Source of the DNA: Lachnospiraceae bacterium JC7
Lineage (GTDB): Bacteria; Bacillota; Clostridia; Lachnospirales; Lachnospiraceae
Assembly: GCA_000513555.1 (NCBI GenBank)
Contig: ALYD01000033.1
Location: 1-36,909 of the forward strand
Reading direction: 5' to 3'
DNA length: 36,909 bases
The notes beneath the pieces are model-generated. The model searched no databases. It worked only from the letters and a program-made list of their open reading frames with translations, and was not told the DNA's origin. Numbering within the stretch: position 1 is the first letter of the stretch; each line of letters opens with the position of its first letter. Shown in pieces: positions 1 to 7,320 of the stretch. The translations under genes and the position numbers were made by a program.

Positions 1-434
1 ACAGCATCTTCATATCTAAGTGTCTCAGGAAGTATGTAACAGTCTTCTTCCGGAACCGCCATAAATTCCCTGTATCCTCCATCTATATGAACACCCCTTA
101 CCTGGAGGTTCTGACATACATTTGGTCTTTCATGTCTGCAGGCATAGCAGGTTCCACAGGATGTCACCTGATCTATGATGACCCTATCTCCAACCTTTAC
201 TTTTGTTGTTCTGCCATATGTCTCAACAACTTCACCTACCATTTCATGACCGATAACCCTCGGATATGTAGCCGCAGCATTTGTTCCTTTGTAAATGCCT
301 ACATCAGAACCGCAGATTCCTGCAGCCTTTATCTTTACAAGCACATTGTTGCAGGAATCTATCTTTGGCTTATCCATCTCTATGATCTTAAGTTTATTTG
401 GACTTTCTATCTGAACGGCCTTTATTTTTTCCAT
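1..434 (-). CDS. Zinc-dependent alcohol/polyol dehydrogenase, 5' part only (runs off the window)
   Basis: Only the first 144 or so residues lie in the window; the frame is open to the left edge. The visible part has the medium-chain dehydrogenase pattern: GICGSD with the catalytic-zinc Cys41, GHE at 62-64, and four structural-zinc cysteines at 93, 96, 99 and 107. This is the family of threonine, sorbitol and galactitol-phosphate dehydrogenases, which oxidise a secondary alcohol with NAD(P). The start is the ATG complementary to 432-434, preceded by a GAGGAGAG ribosome site. It lies about 100 bp downstream of the YiaL-family gene on the same strand, so it may handle a polyol or sugar-acid intermediate of the same pathway. 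The substrate cannot be read from the sequence. Confidence 0.85.
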   Translation of the reverse strand, partial: MEKIKAVQIESPNKLKIIEMDKPKIDSCNNVLVKIKAAGICGSDVGIYKGTNAAATYPRVIGHEMVGEVVETYGRTTKVKVGDRVIIDQVTSCGTCYACRHERPNVCQNLQVRGVHIDGGYREFMAVPEEDCYILPETLRYEDA

Positions 435-534
435 CGTTTTCACTCTCCTCTTTTAATGTCGGCATTAACTCTATGAATCTGACTCACAGCTTATCAGGCT
501 AACCGGAATCAGATTAATCTTCCGTCAATGCTTT

Positions 535-996
535 TTATCGTTTCACTTTAACCTTTGCGATTATCTTTCTGATCACTTTGTTTTCATCTCCGGCATTACA
601 CAATGGGCAATGTGGTTCTAATGGCCACACTGCGTAGAATTCGCCTTCTTTGATCTGAACACTTCCTGTATCCCGGCAATCCCAGAATCCATTATCAGTC
701 TCTTCACTGTAATCTATAAGCTCCATAGAAGGCAGTTCTGATACATAACATCTTTCCGACCCGTTTATCAGGTAATGTATATCCATGAAGTTTTTGTGAA
801 TTTCCATCTTTGCATCAATTCTGTCATGTGTTTCTTTAGTTATTACATGAAGTATGATCTCTCCGGGAACAACTTCATATTTCCCGTCTCCCTTATCCGG
901 ATCTGACGCAAATTCTTTTATGTAACTTAATGCTTTCAGTACATTTTCATCTATTCCTCTGTATCTTTCGATATTTTTTATATGATCAACTATCAT
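535..996 (-). CDS. yiaL: YhcH/YjgK/YiaL family protein
   Basis: The protein is 153 aa, the normal size for the YhcH/YjgK/YiaL (DUF386, EbgC-like) family. Family traits are visible: the central block KMEIHKNFMDIHYLI, and near the C-terminus a Trp-Pro-Leu-Glu-Pro-His segment followed by a basic tail. These are small cupin-like proteins found beside sugar-acid and sialic-acid catabolic genes; their exact activity is poorly defined, with sugar anomer or isomer handling proposed. The gene follows the YiaK homologue on the same strand, as in E. coli yiaKLMNO, but a terminator at 1086-1117 lies between them, so it depends on readthrough or its own promoter. Family is firm, function inferred. Confidence 0.85.
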   Translation of the reverse strand: MIVDHIKNIERYRGIDENVLKALSYIKEFASDPDKGDGKYEVVPGEIILHVITKETHDRIDAKMEIHKNFMDIHYLINGSERCYVSELPSMELIDYSEETDNGFWDCRDTGSVQIKEGEFYAVWPLEPHCPLCNAGDENKVIRKIIAKVKVKR

Positions 997-1085
997 CTAA
1001 ACCTCCAATCGAGCAGAAAAACTCTCTCCTAAAAATCCGCGTTTTCTTACAAATCTTGCACCCACATGAAGGTCTTATCGCTAAT

Positions 1086-1117
1086 AAAAAAGCGGAAACA
1101 GTTCCCCCATTTCCGCC
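1086..1117 (-). terminator. Rho-independent terminator after the yiaK-like gene
   Basis: On the minus strand GCGGAAA and TTTCCGC form a 7-bp stem around an 11-nt loop, followed directly by six T. It ends the TRAP/yiaK transcript and separates it at least partly from the YiaL-family gene. Confidence 0.8.
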
Positions 1118-1168
1118 CTAATCACTATTCAAATGGGTATATGGATAAAATCTGTAATACGTTTGAAA

Positions 1169-2179
1169 TCACAACGCCTTTATCTCTTCCCATACCGAAT
1201 CATCAACGAAGATTCCGTTCTCATCATGATCCTTATGGAACTTTTCCATTCCTTCTCCAGGCACATGAACACCATGACTGTCTTCAGAAGGTTCTCCACC
1301 CTTGATATATTCGATCTCTCTTAAGATGGTCTCTTTCATCTTATCGCCATCGGAAATCTTCTTGGGATCAATAACTATCATCACCTGGGAGCATCCGCCA
1401 CAGGAGCCCTTTTCGGAAGCATTAAGATCAGCAGCACCTACACCGTCACTTAAGATCGCTCCCAAAATATCAAGCATGGCAGAAAAAGCTGATCCCTTCC
1501 AGTAACCTATAGGCATGATACGCATCGAATCCTCGATAGCTCCAGGATCATCGGTAATGTTTCCATCCTTATCAAATCCGCCCGGAAGCGGAAGCTTCTT
1601 TCCCGCAAGACGAAGTACCTGAAGCTTTCCGTAGGCATACTGGCTGATAGCCATGTCAAGAAGCATAACAGGACTGTCTTTAGGTCCCGGACACGCCATC
1701 ACAAAGGGATTGTTGCCCAGACGGCATTCCTTTGAACCCCATGCAGGCATACATGCCTCCGTATTGGTCCACATGATCGCTACATAACCATTTTCTGCAA
1801 CATATTTACCATAGGTGCCGCCTCTCATCCAATGGGTCGTGTTCTTTAGTCCCACCATACCTATTCCATATTTTTCAGCCATTTCCATGGCCTGATCTGC
1901 CCCAAAAAGAGCATTGAGTATTCCTGGGCCCATATTTCCGTTAATGATCTTTACCGCACCAAGATCTTTTTCTATAGTAGGATCCGCATTAGGATCAACC
2001 CAGCCCTTCTTAAGGTAATCAGCGAATCTCGATACTCTGTTGATTCCGTGGGAATATATACCGTCATATGTTGATTCTGTATGAATCCTTGTGCAGATCT
2101 CAGCCTTCTCTTCAGGAAGACCGTATTTCATAAAAACACGCTTTATTTCCTGATGTATCTCTTCTATTGACAATCTCAT
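1169..2179 (-). CDS. yiaK: Ldh-family oxidoreductase, 2,3-diketo-L-gulonate reductase (YiaK) type
   Basis: At 336 aa it has the full length of the malate/L-lactate dehydrogenase (Ldh_2) family. It tracks recalled E. coli YiaK along its whole length: YSHGINR with the catalytic His near residue 44, then HWMRGG, WGSKECR, a GYWKG block and a terminal VDDSVW. YiaK reduces 2,3-diketo-L-gulonate to 3-keto-L-gulonate with NADH. The start has GGAGATAAATAA before the ATG. It is the fourth gene of the operon dctP-dctQ-dctM-yiaK, 35 bp after dctM, which couples substrate import with its first reduction. A related 2-keto sugar acid is the main alternative substrate. Confidence 0.88.
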   Translation of the reverse strand: MRLSIEEIHQEIKRVFMKYGLPEEKAEICTRIHTESTYDGIYSHGINRVSRFADYLKKGWVDPNADPTIEKDLGAVKIINGNMGPGILNALFGADQAMEMAEKYGIGMVGLKNTTHWMRGGTYGKYVAENGYVAIMWTNTEACMPAWGSKECRLGNNPFVMACPGPKDSPVMLLDMAISQYAYGKLQVLRLAGKKLPLPGGFDKDGNITDDPGAIEDSMRIMPIGYWKGSAFSAMLDILGAILSDGVGAADLNASEKGSCGGCSQVMIVIDPKKISDGDKMKETILREIEYIKGGEPSEDSHGVHVPGEGMEKFHKDHDENGIFVDDSVWEEIKAL

Positions 2180-2214
2180 TTATTTATCTCCAATCAAAAT
2201 TTTCATTCAAATCT

Positions 2215-3492
2215 TTAGCCGTATACCAGATTCGGCAGGAACAGCACAAGCTGAGGAAATACCGCAAGCAGCACGAGCAATACTACAATGGCTGCCACGA
2301 ACGGAATGGATTCCTTCGTATAAGTCTCTACCGAGCATCCAAGGATCGAACAGGTCGTATACATGGTCACTCCGATAGGAGGTGTCATTCCGCCCATAGT
2401 TATAAGAATCATATACATAACTCCGAAGTGAACCGGATCTATACCGTAGTTCTGCATGATCGGGAGGAAAATCGGTGTCAGGAGGAGAACATTGGCTGTT
2501 GCTTCCATGAACATTCCTGCAAAGAAAACAAACAGCATAACAACAAAGAGCACTACATACTTATTGTTTGACAATGCTGTGATAGCTGTGGCAAGAGTCT
2601 GTGGTAAACGTCCTGTGACGATGGCATAGCCGAAAGCATTGGAACAAATTATGATGAACATGATGACCGCAAGGTCAATAGCTGTAGTAGAAAGACATTC
2701 GATGAGCTTCTTTACTGTCAGCTCCTTATAAACGAACATTCCTATCACAAGTGCGTACACTACTGCAAATGCTCCTGCCTCAGATGGAGTGAATATTCCG
2801 AAACGGATACCAACGATAAGAATGACAGGGAACAAAAGTGCCCAGATATTATCGATAAGTCCTTTGAAAACCTCCTGAAGGGAAGGGAATTTCTCATGCT
2901 CAGGCTTATAGTCTCTTTTCTTTGAGATTAGAGCAACTGCCACCATGAGAGCTGCAGTCATAAGTATACCCGGTACCAGGCCGCCTAAAAACAGTCTTCC
3001 TATAGACACTTCACCGGTGACACCATAAAGGATAAGCCCGAGTGAAGGGGGTATCGTTGACGTGATGAGTCCGCCCATAGCCAGAATTGCGGCTGTAAAG
3101 CCGGTTGAATAGCCTCTTTTTTCCATATCAGGTCCAAGGATACGACTCTCCATTGCAGCATCTGCTGTAGCTGAACCTGAAATACCACCCATGAGACATG
3201 AAAGAAGAACCGATACCTGTGCAAGACCTCCTCTCATGTGACCTGTTACGAGGTTACAGAATTTGATGAGTCGTGAGGTGATTCCTGTTTCATTCATAAG
3301 ATTTCCTGCAAGAACGAAAAACGGAACTGCAAGAAGTGAAAATGACTGAGTTGAACTGACCATCTTCTGTACCACTATCTGCATGGGAACCTGTCCGGAA
3401 AGGAAGTATGCCATGGCTGAAAGTCCCACAGTGAAAGCGATTGGGACGCCGATCGCCAGCAATACGAAAAATGTAATTCCAAGATAAATCAT
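2215..3492 (-). CDS. dctM: TRAP transporter large permease, DctM family
   Basis: A 425-aa, almost wholly hydrophobic protein of standard DctM length with about 12 membrane helices. Family segments are visible: GVPIAFTVGLSA near the N-terminus, PFFVLAGNLMNETGI, GGISGSATADAA, and ITMGGMTPPIGVTMY near the C-terminus. It is the translocating subunit of a tripartite ATP-independent periplasmic transporter and uses an ion gradient to import organic or sugar acids. Its ATG overlaps the dctQ stop in an ATGA, so translation is coupled. With dctQ, dctP and the YiaK homologue it corresponds to E. coli yiaN, part of the diketogulonate importer YiaMNO. Confidence 0.95.
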   Translation of the reverse strand: MIYLGITFFVLLAIGVPIAFTVGLSAMAYFLSGQVPMQIVVQKMVSSTQSFSLLAVPFFVLAGNLMNETGITSRLIKFCNLVTGHMRGGLAQVSVLLSCLMGGISGSATADAAMESRILGPDMEKRGYSTGFTAAILAMGGLITSTIPPSLGLILYGVTGEVSIGRLFLGGLVPGILMTAALMVAVALISKKRDYKPEHEKFPSLQEVFKGLIDNIWALLFPVILIVGIRFGIFTPSEAGAFAVVYALVIGMFVYKELTVKKLIECLSTTAIDLAVIMFIIICSNAFGYAIVTGRLPQTLATAITALSNNKYVVLFVVMLFVFFAGMFMEATANVLLLTPIFLPIMQNYGIDPVHFGVMYMILITMGGMTPPIGVTMYTTCSILGCSVETYTKESIPFVAAIVVLLVLLAVFPQLVLFLPNLVYG

Positions 3493-4001
3493 GCAACAGC
3501 CTCCTTTGCATCAGGATTTTTCTTTGTGGGGCAGAGCAACATGCGCGCATGCTCTATCACTCTTTTTAACGAAGTTATGGCCATCAGGAAGCATCCGATC
3601 GGACAGCTCACAGTTGCATAAGAATAACTGATATAAAGAGTCTGATACTTTCTTGCCGCATTTCTGATGCATAGGTCTACCCCGTAATATGTAACAACAG
3701 CAAGAAAAATAAATATCAGTATGTAATTGAACACCCATATCAGATTTTGCAGAACAGGCGGGAATTTGTTCAGAAGCATATCTACGCCCATATGCTTATT
3801 CTTACGCATCGCAAGATCTGCTCCTATGAAACTGACCCATGCGAACACAAGCTGAGCAATATCCGTTGACATCGACATATCGATTCCGAAGAATCTGAGT
3901 ACCGCTGCAGCAAAAACTGTTATTATAAGAACAGCAAGTCCCACGCACACAATCACGGTCTCCAGCTTATTCAGTCCATTTTCAATGGTTTTAATCATCA
4001 T
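3489..4001 (-). CDS. dctQ: TRAP transporter small permease, DctQ family
   Basis: A 170-aa protein with four predicted membrane helices, the usual DctQ topology. The AQLVFAWVSFIGADLAMRKNKHMGVDML segment, quoted here only in part as VSFIGADLAMRKNKHMGVD, is characteristic of the family. DctQ pairs with DctM and contacts the binding protein. It starts at an ATG preceded by AGGAGA, 24 bp after the dctP stop, and its end overlaps dctM by four bases. It corresponds to yiaM of the E. coli yia cluster. Its C-terminus is short and polar and shows nothing unusual. Confidence 0.93.
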   Translation of the reverse strand: MMIKTIENGLNKLETVIVCVGLAVLIITVFAAAVLRFFGIDMSMSTDIAQLVFAWVSFIGADLAMRKNKHMGVDMLLNKFPPVLQNLIWVFNYILIFIFLAVVTYYGVDLCIRNAARKYQTLYISYSYATVSCPIGCFLMAITSLKRVIEHARMLLCPTKKNPDAKEAVA

Positions 4002-4025
4002 GTTCTCCTATTCAAATGCTGCCGC

Positions 4026-5096
4026 TCACTTTGCAAGTTCTGCGTCAAGCTGTGCCTTGATCTCTGTATACTTAAGTTCGTCGTAAACCTTTTCACAAGC
4101 CTTCTTGAAAGCTTCCTTATCGCAGTCAACAACTTCAATTCCGCCATCCTGTAAAGTCTTAAGGTATTCATCATTTCTTGCAATGACCTGCTCTGATGCG
4201 TGCTTACCTGCCTCAAAGCTTGCATCCTCAAGTATCTTCTTATAATCATCCGGAAGTTTATCGAACCATGAACCTGAGATCACAAGTCCTGTAAGAAGCT
4301 GCTGATGTCCCGTGAAAGCAAGATACTTTGTTACTTCCTGCATTGAAGAACCAACCGCCGCAGAAAGATGAACTTCTACTCCCTCAATTACCTGCTGCTG
4401 AAGTGCCTGATAGGCCTCTGACCATGCCATGACAGAAGTATTGGCCCCCATAGCTTCAAGTGTGCTTGTAACTACCTGTGATCCTGATGAACGGATACGC
4501 TGTCCCTTGAGATCCTCGGGAGTCTTTACCGGATTCTTGGTAAAAAGCTCACGTTCTCCCTGGAAATAATTGAAGGAAAGAATCTTGAATCCGTTGTCCT
4601 CAACCTCCTTTGCAACACCTTTGTAGGTCTCGGTCTCAAATAATTTAAGTGCATCCTCATAGCTGTCAGCGATATAAGGTGCCTGAAGTACGCCGATGTT
4701 ATATACATAATTGCTGAGTCTTCCGGGATCAGTGATAACACCTACTGCATCTCCTACCAGTGCCTGTTCCAGAACATCTTCATCACTTCCGAGCTGAGAT
4801 CCCGAATAAACTTCAACCTGAACATCACCATTGGTCTGTTCTTCTACAGTCTTTTCAAATACATCTGTGAGAGCGATGTAAAGCGGGTCGTTCTCTGTAA
4901 GAGCCGTATTTACTTTCAGTGTATAAGTACCGCTGCCTGTAGATGTAGCAGCCGATGCAGCGGCTGTAGTGCTTTCTTCCTTTGCACCCTGTGCTGCGGC
5001 AGTTGTAGCAGTTGATGCAGCTGTACCTGAGCCACAACCCATAAGTGACATAGCCGCCATTGTTCCTGCAAGAATAGTTGCTGTTAATCGTTTCAT
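4026..5096 (-). CDS. dctP: TRAP transporter substrate-binding lipoprotein, DctP family
   Basis: A 356-aa protein with a lipoprotein signal: basic start, hydrophobic stretch, and lipobox LMGC with Cys21 as the lipid anchor. An Ala/Thr/Ser-rich linker to about residue 55 leads to the DctP domain, with GSQLGSDEDVLEQ, an RIRSSGSQV segment at the usual carboxylate-binding arginine, and AWSEAYQALQQ. It captures the substrate outside the membrane for DctQM. CTAAGGAGG precedes the ATG. It is the first gene of the operon and lies 376 bp from the divergent GntR gene, in a spacer with two operator copies. The nearest functional parallel is YiaO. Confidence 0.95.
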   Translation of the reverse strand: MKRLTATILAGTMAAMSLMGCGSGTAASTATTAAAQGAKEESTTAAASAATSTGSGTYTLKVNTALTENDPLYIALTDVFEKTVEEQTNGDVQVEVYSGSQLGSDEDVLEQALVGDAVGVITDPGRLSNYVYNIGVLQAPYIADSYEDALKLFETETYKGVAKEVEDNGFKILSFNYFQGERELFTKNPVKTPEDLKGQRIRSSGSQVVTSTLEAMGANTSVMAWSEAYQALQQQVIEGVEVHLSAAVGSSMQEVTKYLAFTGHQQLLTGLVISGSWFDKLPDDYKKILEDASFEAGKHASEQVIARNDEYLKTLQDGGIEVVDCDKEAFKKACEKVYDELKYTEIKAQLDAELAK

Positions 5097-5297
5097 AATT
5101 ACCTCCTTAGTGTCTCTGCATTATTTTCCGTAATCTTTTAAAAGTTGAAATAATCCGTCCTTCTGTAAATGGCACATAATATATTGAATTATCTATATCT
5201 CATGCATTTTGCGTATTTTTATCCGGCGAATTTCTTTCAATGCAAAACCGACACATTTACTGTGACCAGTCTTTGCTCTTTTGTTTGTACTGCTATA

Positions 5298-5312
5298 CTA
5301 GCATGTTAGTAT
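5298..5312. promoter_or_regulatory. GntR operator copy 1
   Basis: The 15-mer CTAGCATGTTAGTAT reads in reverse complement as ATACTAACATGCTAG, which recurs at 5437. The wider site is itself an imperfect palindrome, TACTAnCATGnTAGTA, as expected for a dimeric GntR repressor. It lies about 200 bp upstream of dctP. Confidence 0.7.
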
Positions 5313-5436
5313 GTCAGAGGTCTATTTGCATTTTGTCAGTATTCACCTCGGTGAATTTGTGTATATTGCATAAATTACATGTTGTATTTAGGTTTTTGAT
5401 ACAAACTATATACAATAGCATTTCACATGTGCTAAT

Positions 5437-5451
5437 ATACTAACATGCTAG
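5437..5451. promoter_or_regulatory. GntR operator copy 2
   Basis: ATACTAACATGCTAG is the exact inverse of the copy at 5298-5312, centre to centre 139 bp away. It lies 21 bp before the regulator's start codon and overlaps a possible -10, so it would give autoregulation. Confidence 0.7.
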
Positions 5452-5472
5452 CTTTTTAGGGGAGGCATCAGA

Positions 5473-6183
5473 ATGGCTAAATCTATTCAGACATTAGTAT
5501 ATGAAGAGCTCAGAAAGAATATCTTATCCCTGCATCTCAAACCGGGACAGGCTATGAGCACACAGGAGATAGCAACAAAGCTGAATGTAAGCAGAACTCC
5601 TGTCAGAGAGGCATTTCTCAAACTTCAGGAGCAGGGACTTGTGGAGATGATTCCACAGAAAGAAACAACGGTTTCAAAAATAAATCTGAAACGTGCAAAT
5701 CAGGAAAAATTCCTTAGAGAGAGTCTGGAACTCGGAATAGTTAGAAAATTCATGGAGCATGGAACTTCAGAGATAAAAGAACAGACCATCTTCAATATGA
5801 TGGCAAATATAACAAAACAGCGGAACTGTGTTAAAGAACAGGATTTTGTCAGCTTTTTGAATGCCGATGACACTTTTCACAGTCTTCTGTTTGCTGCAGT
5901 AGAAGAGACTATGTCCTGGGATATCATAAAACAGCAGTGTGGACATTATGATCGTATGCGCATACTCTTTGTACAGGATGAAGAAGCCGCCAAAAGCTCC
6001 ATCGAGCAGCATGAAAACATAGTACGGCTTCTTGAAAAAGATGATCAGAAAAACGCTATTGATGCTATGCTGCACCACATACGCCGTCCTGAATTTGATG
6101 ACAGCAGGATAACAAATGAGTATCCTGATTATTTCCAACAGGATGATGCTGACAAAAAAGAATTCAGGCTTGGGACACTATAA
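5473..6183 (+). CDS. GntR-family transcriptional regulator, FadR/FCD subfamily
   Basis: A 236-aa protein. An N-terminal winged helix-turn-helix (about 5-70) contains LKPGQAMSTQEIATKLNVSR, TPVREAFLKLQEQGLV being the recognition part. A helical FCD ligand domain (about 78-215) follows, with the usual metal/ligand residues: Asp and His in DDTFH, His in QHENI and His in LHHI. FCD regulators commonly respond to sugar acids or organic acids, which fits the divergent TRAP/yiaK operon. GGGGAGG lies before the ATG. Two palindromic sites in the divergent spacer are its likely operators. It is probably a repressor released by the imported acid or an intermediate. Confidence 0.93.
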   Translation: MAKSIQTLVYEELRKNILSLHLKPGQAMSTQEIATKLNVSRTPVREAFLKLQEQGLVEMIPQKETTVSKINLKRANQEKFLRESLELGIVRKFMEHGTSEIKEQTIFNMMANITKQRNCVKEQDFVSFLNADDTFHSLLFAAVEETMSWDIIKQQCGHYDRMRILFVQDEEAAKSSIEQHENIVRLLEKDDQKNAIDAMLHHIRRPEFDDSRITNEYPDYFQQDDADKKEFRLGTL

Positions 6184-6203
6184 CTATCACATAGCAAAGG
6201 AAA

Positions 6204-6233
6204 ACACCTCTTTTCAAAAAAGTAAAGAGGTGT
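6204..6233. terminator. Hairpin between convergent genes, 10-bp perfect stem
   Basis: ACACCTCTTT (6204-6213) pairs perfectly with AAAGAGGTGT (6224-6233). On the minus strand a short T-rich run follows (TTTTCCTTTG); on the plus strand there is no U-tract. It probably serves the minus-strand genes and helps separate them from the GntR gene. Confidence 0.5.
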
Positions 6234-6278
6234 AATAGTACTCTTGAAAAAACGGAGATTCTTCAAGAGTACTATTAC
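6232..6278. repeat. Perfect 17-bp inverted repeat with 13-nt spacer
   Basis: GTAATAGTACTCTTGAA (6232-6248) is matched exactly by its reverse complement at 6262-6278. It begins inside the last two bases of the previous hairpin. Neither strand shows a good U-tract directly after it, so it is not a classic terminator. Possible roles are an RNA 3'-end stabiliser, a transcription barrier between convergent genes, or a small palindromic repeat. Confidence 0.7.
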
Positions 6279-6315
6279 AATAAAGCCATCTATCTACGCT
6301 TCGATTAATCTACGA

Positions 6316-6345
6316 TCATAATTCGATTTTGAAATCAGGATTGGA
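6316..6345 (-). pseudogene. C-terminal scrap of a DUF6465 gene
   Basis: Read on the minus strand this encodes SNPDFKIEL and a stop, almost the same as the end of the intact DUF6465 gene at 35773-36261, which ends SNPDFRIDL. Similarity continues about 20 bp past both stop codons (TATGATCGTAGATTAA, then CGAAGCG). It is therefore a true copied fragment including 3' flank, fused to the broken NYN gene but out of frame with it. Confidence 0.75.
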
Positions 6346-6619
6346 AATCATCGATGTAACAACAATAGAAGATCCCATGCTGTATCAATTCTTCCTTCAG
6401 AGCATAACTGCACTTCTCGTGCTCTACCATAACGAGGAAGTTCGCCTCCGGAAGCGCCTCCATCAATCCCCAGTAATCCGAGTCACTTGATACCAAGACA
6501 AAGGAATCAACATCATTGGAATAAATATACTCCGACATTCCGATAATGTTTCTTCCTTCACGCTGTATGCCCTGACATAAGAAAGCGTCTTCAAAGAGAC
6601 AATAACGTATATCAATCAT
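6335..6619 (-). pseudogene. Truncated NYN-domain (PIN-like nuclease) gene
   Basis: The 94 residues from MIDIRYCLFEDAF read as the central and C-terminal part of an NYN domain: TNDVD-type segment (SNDVDSFVLVSSDSDYWGL) with its acidic metal-binding residues, then FLVMVEHEKCS and IFYCCYIDDF. Complete family members carry about 40 further N-terminal residues with the first catalytic Asp and usually a long C-terminal tail; both are missing. An ATG at 6617-6619 overlaps the GNAT stop and follows AAGGAATAGAC, so a short product could be made. The 3' end fuses at IDDF to the DUF6465 scrap, where both parents share a similar short sequence. The same GNAT/NYN junction recurs in decayed form at 30304-30521. 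Confidence 0.75.
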
Positions 6620-7172
6620 GTCTATTCCTTTTAATCTCTTTCCTGAAAAGGAAATCAAGACCCATTCCTCCGATACCATCCGCTTCTTCATATGGCTCTT
6701 CATCAGGACAATTCGGTCCCTTATGGAACGGATTGAAGAACTCCACTATATGAAAACCACATTTATTGACATAAAAATGAATGTTTCTGGTTTCAAAGTA
6801 TGGTGTGAATGTCTCCCATACTCTTACTTCCGGATGCATTTTTTCTATCTCACACCAGGCCGCATATCCGACACCTTTGCTATGGACAGCAGGAAGTGTA
6901 AACAGAAGATCAAGCTCACCTTTATCTCCTTCCGTGTGTATTACCACTCCTCCGGCTCTTACCCCATCACACATGATGCGGTAAGCTTCACCCTGATCAA
7001 TGCTGTCCTCAATGGTCTTTCTGGAAATAATCTCTCCATCTTCCTCGAACTGATCATTTCTTAATCCGAATTCTTCCATCGAACCGTACTTAAATGCCCA
7101 CTGATTATCCTTAATAAACTGCTCCCTGAAATCCTCTGTTAGCGGTAGCAGAACCACATTTTTCTTGCTCAT
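6612..7172 (-). CDS. GNAT-family N-acetyltransferase
   Basis: A 186-aa protein with a GNAT fold: a beta-strand pair around RIMCDGVRAGGVVIH, LDLLFTLPAVHSKGVGYAAW as the acetyl-CoA-binding turn (with a K-G-V-G-Y version of the R/Q-x-x-G-x-G/A motif), and RNIHFYVNKCGFH, the classic 'neighbouring residue gets older' helix and strand near the C-terminus. It transfers acetyl groups to an unknown amine. AGGAGG at 7181-7186 precedes the ATG. An unusual structured leader lies upstream (7190-7320). The TGA overlaps the start of the truncated NYN frame. A decayed copy of its last third is at 30304-30521. Confidence 0.85.
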   Translation of the reverse strand: MSKKNVVLLPLTEDFREQFIKDNQWAFKYGSMEEFGLRNDQFEEDGEIISRKTIEDSIDQGEAYRIMCDGVRAGGVVIHTEGDKGELDLLFTLPAVHSKGVGYAAWCEIEKMHPEVRVWETFTPYFETRNIHFYVNKCGFHIVEFFNPFHKGPNCPDEEPYEEADGIGGMGLDFLFRKEIKRNRHD

Positions 7173-7189
7173 AAATCTTTCCTCCTATC

Positions 7190-7320
7190 TACGCCGGGAC
7201 ACAATAAAAACCCGGCGATGTCATAAAAGCATCTCTCCGGGCTCACCCGACACCTTATCCGATAGGCGGCCTGCCGACATTTGTCTGCGATCCCCTGTGC
7301 TACGGCACACTATCCTCCGG
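7190..7320 (-). ncRNA. Structured switch-like leader of the GNAT gene (unassigned riboswitch candidate)
   Basis: On the minus strand this GC-rich 130-nt leader can fold into several stems: an outer GATAG/CTATC, a TGTGC-CGTA-GCACA hairpin, and a GACA/TGTC hairpin, with purine-rich joints (AGGGGATC, GGATAAGG) of the kind conserved in aptamers. After these comes a terminator (7206-7241). The 3' arm of that terminator, GCCGGG (7211-7216), is also exactly complementary to CCCGGC at 7193-7198, just ahead of the ribosome site. The two hairpins exclude each other, as in a transcription-attenuation riboswitch. I checked it from memory against T-box, TPP, SAM, FMN, lysine, cobalamin, c-di-GMP, ZTP, ykkC, yybP-ykoY and fluoride consensus elements and could not assign it. 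Confidence 0.55.
7206..7241 (-). terminator. Leader terminator of the GNAT gene
   Basis: Minus strand CCCGG and CCGGG form the base stem, an inner GATG/CATC stem extends it, and five T follow (7206-7210). It lies upstream of the coding start, so it is likely conditional. Confidence 0.65.

Larger units (their letters stand above)
5097..5472. promoter_or_regulatory. Divergent control region between the TRAP operon and its GntR regulator
   Basis: This 376-bp spacer has no gene. It holds two inverted operator copies (5298-5312 and 5437-5451) and a TATACT hexamer at 5436-5441 overlapping the second copy, a possible -10 for the regulator gene. A further TAGCA...TGTGCTA inverted repeat lies at about 5416-5434. 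No confident -35 is visible for either direction. Confidence 0.6.

Noticed and set aside
87..476. Plus-strand open frame of 129 codons
   Set aside because: It is antisense to the clearly coding zinc alcohol dehydrogenase and has no ribosome site.
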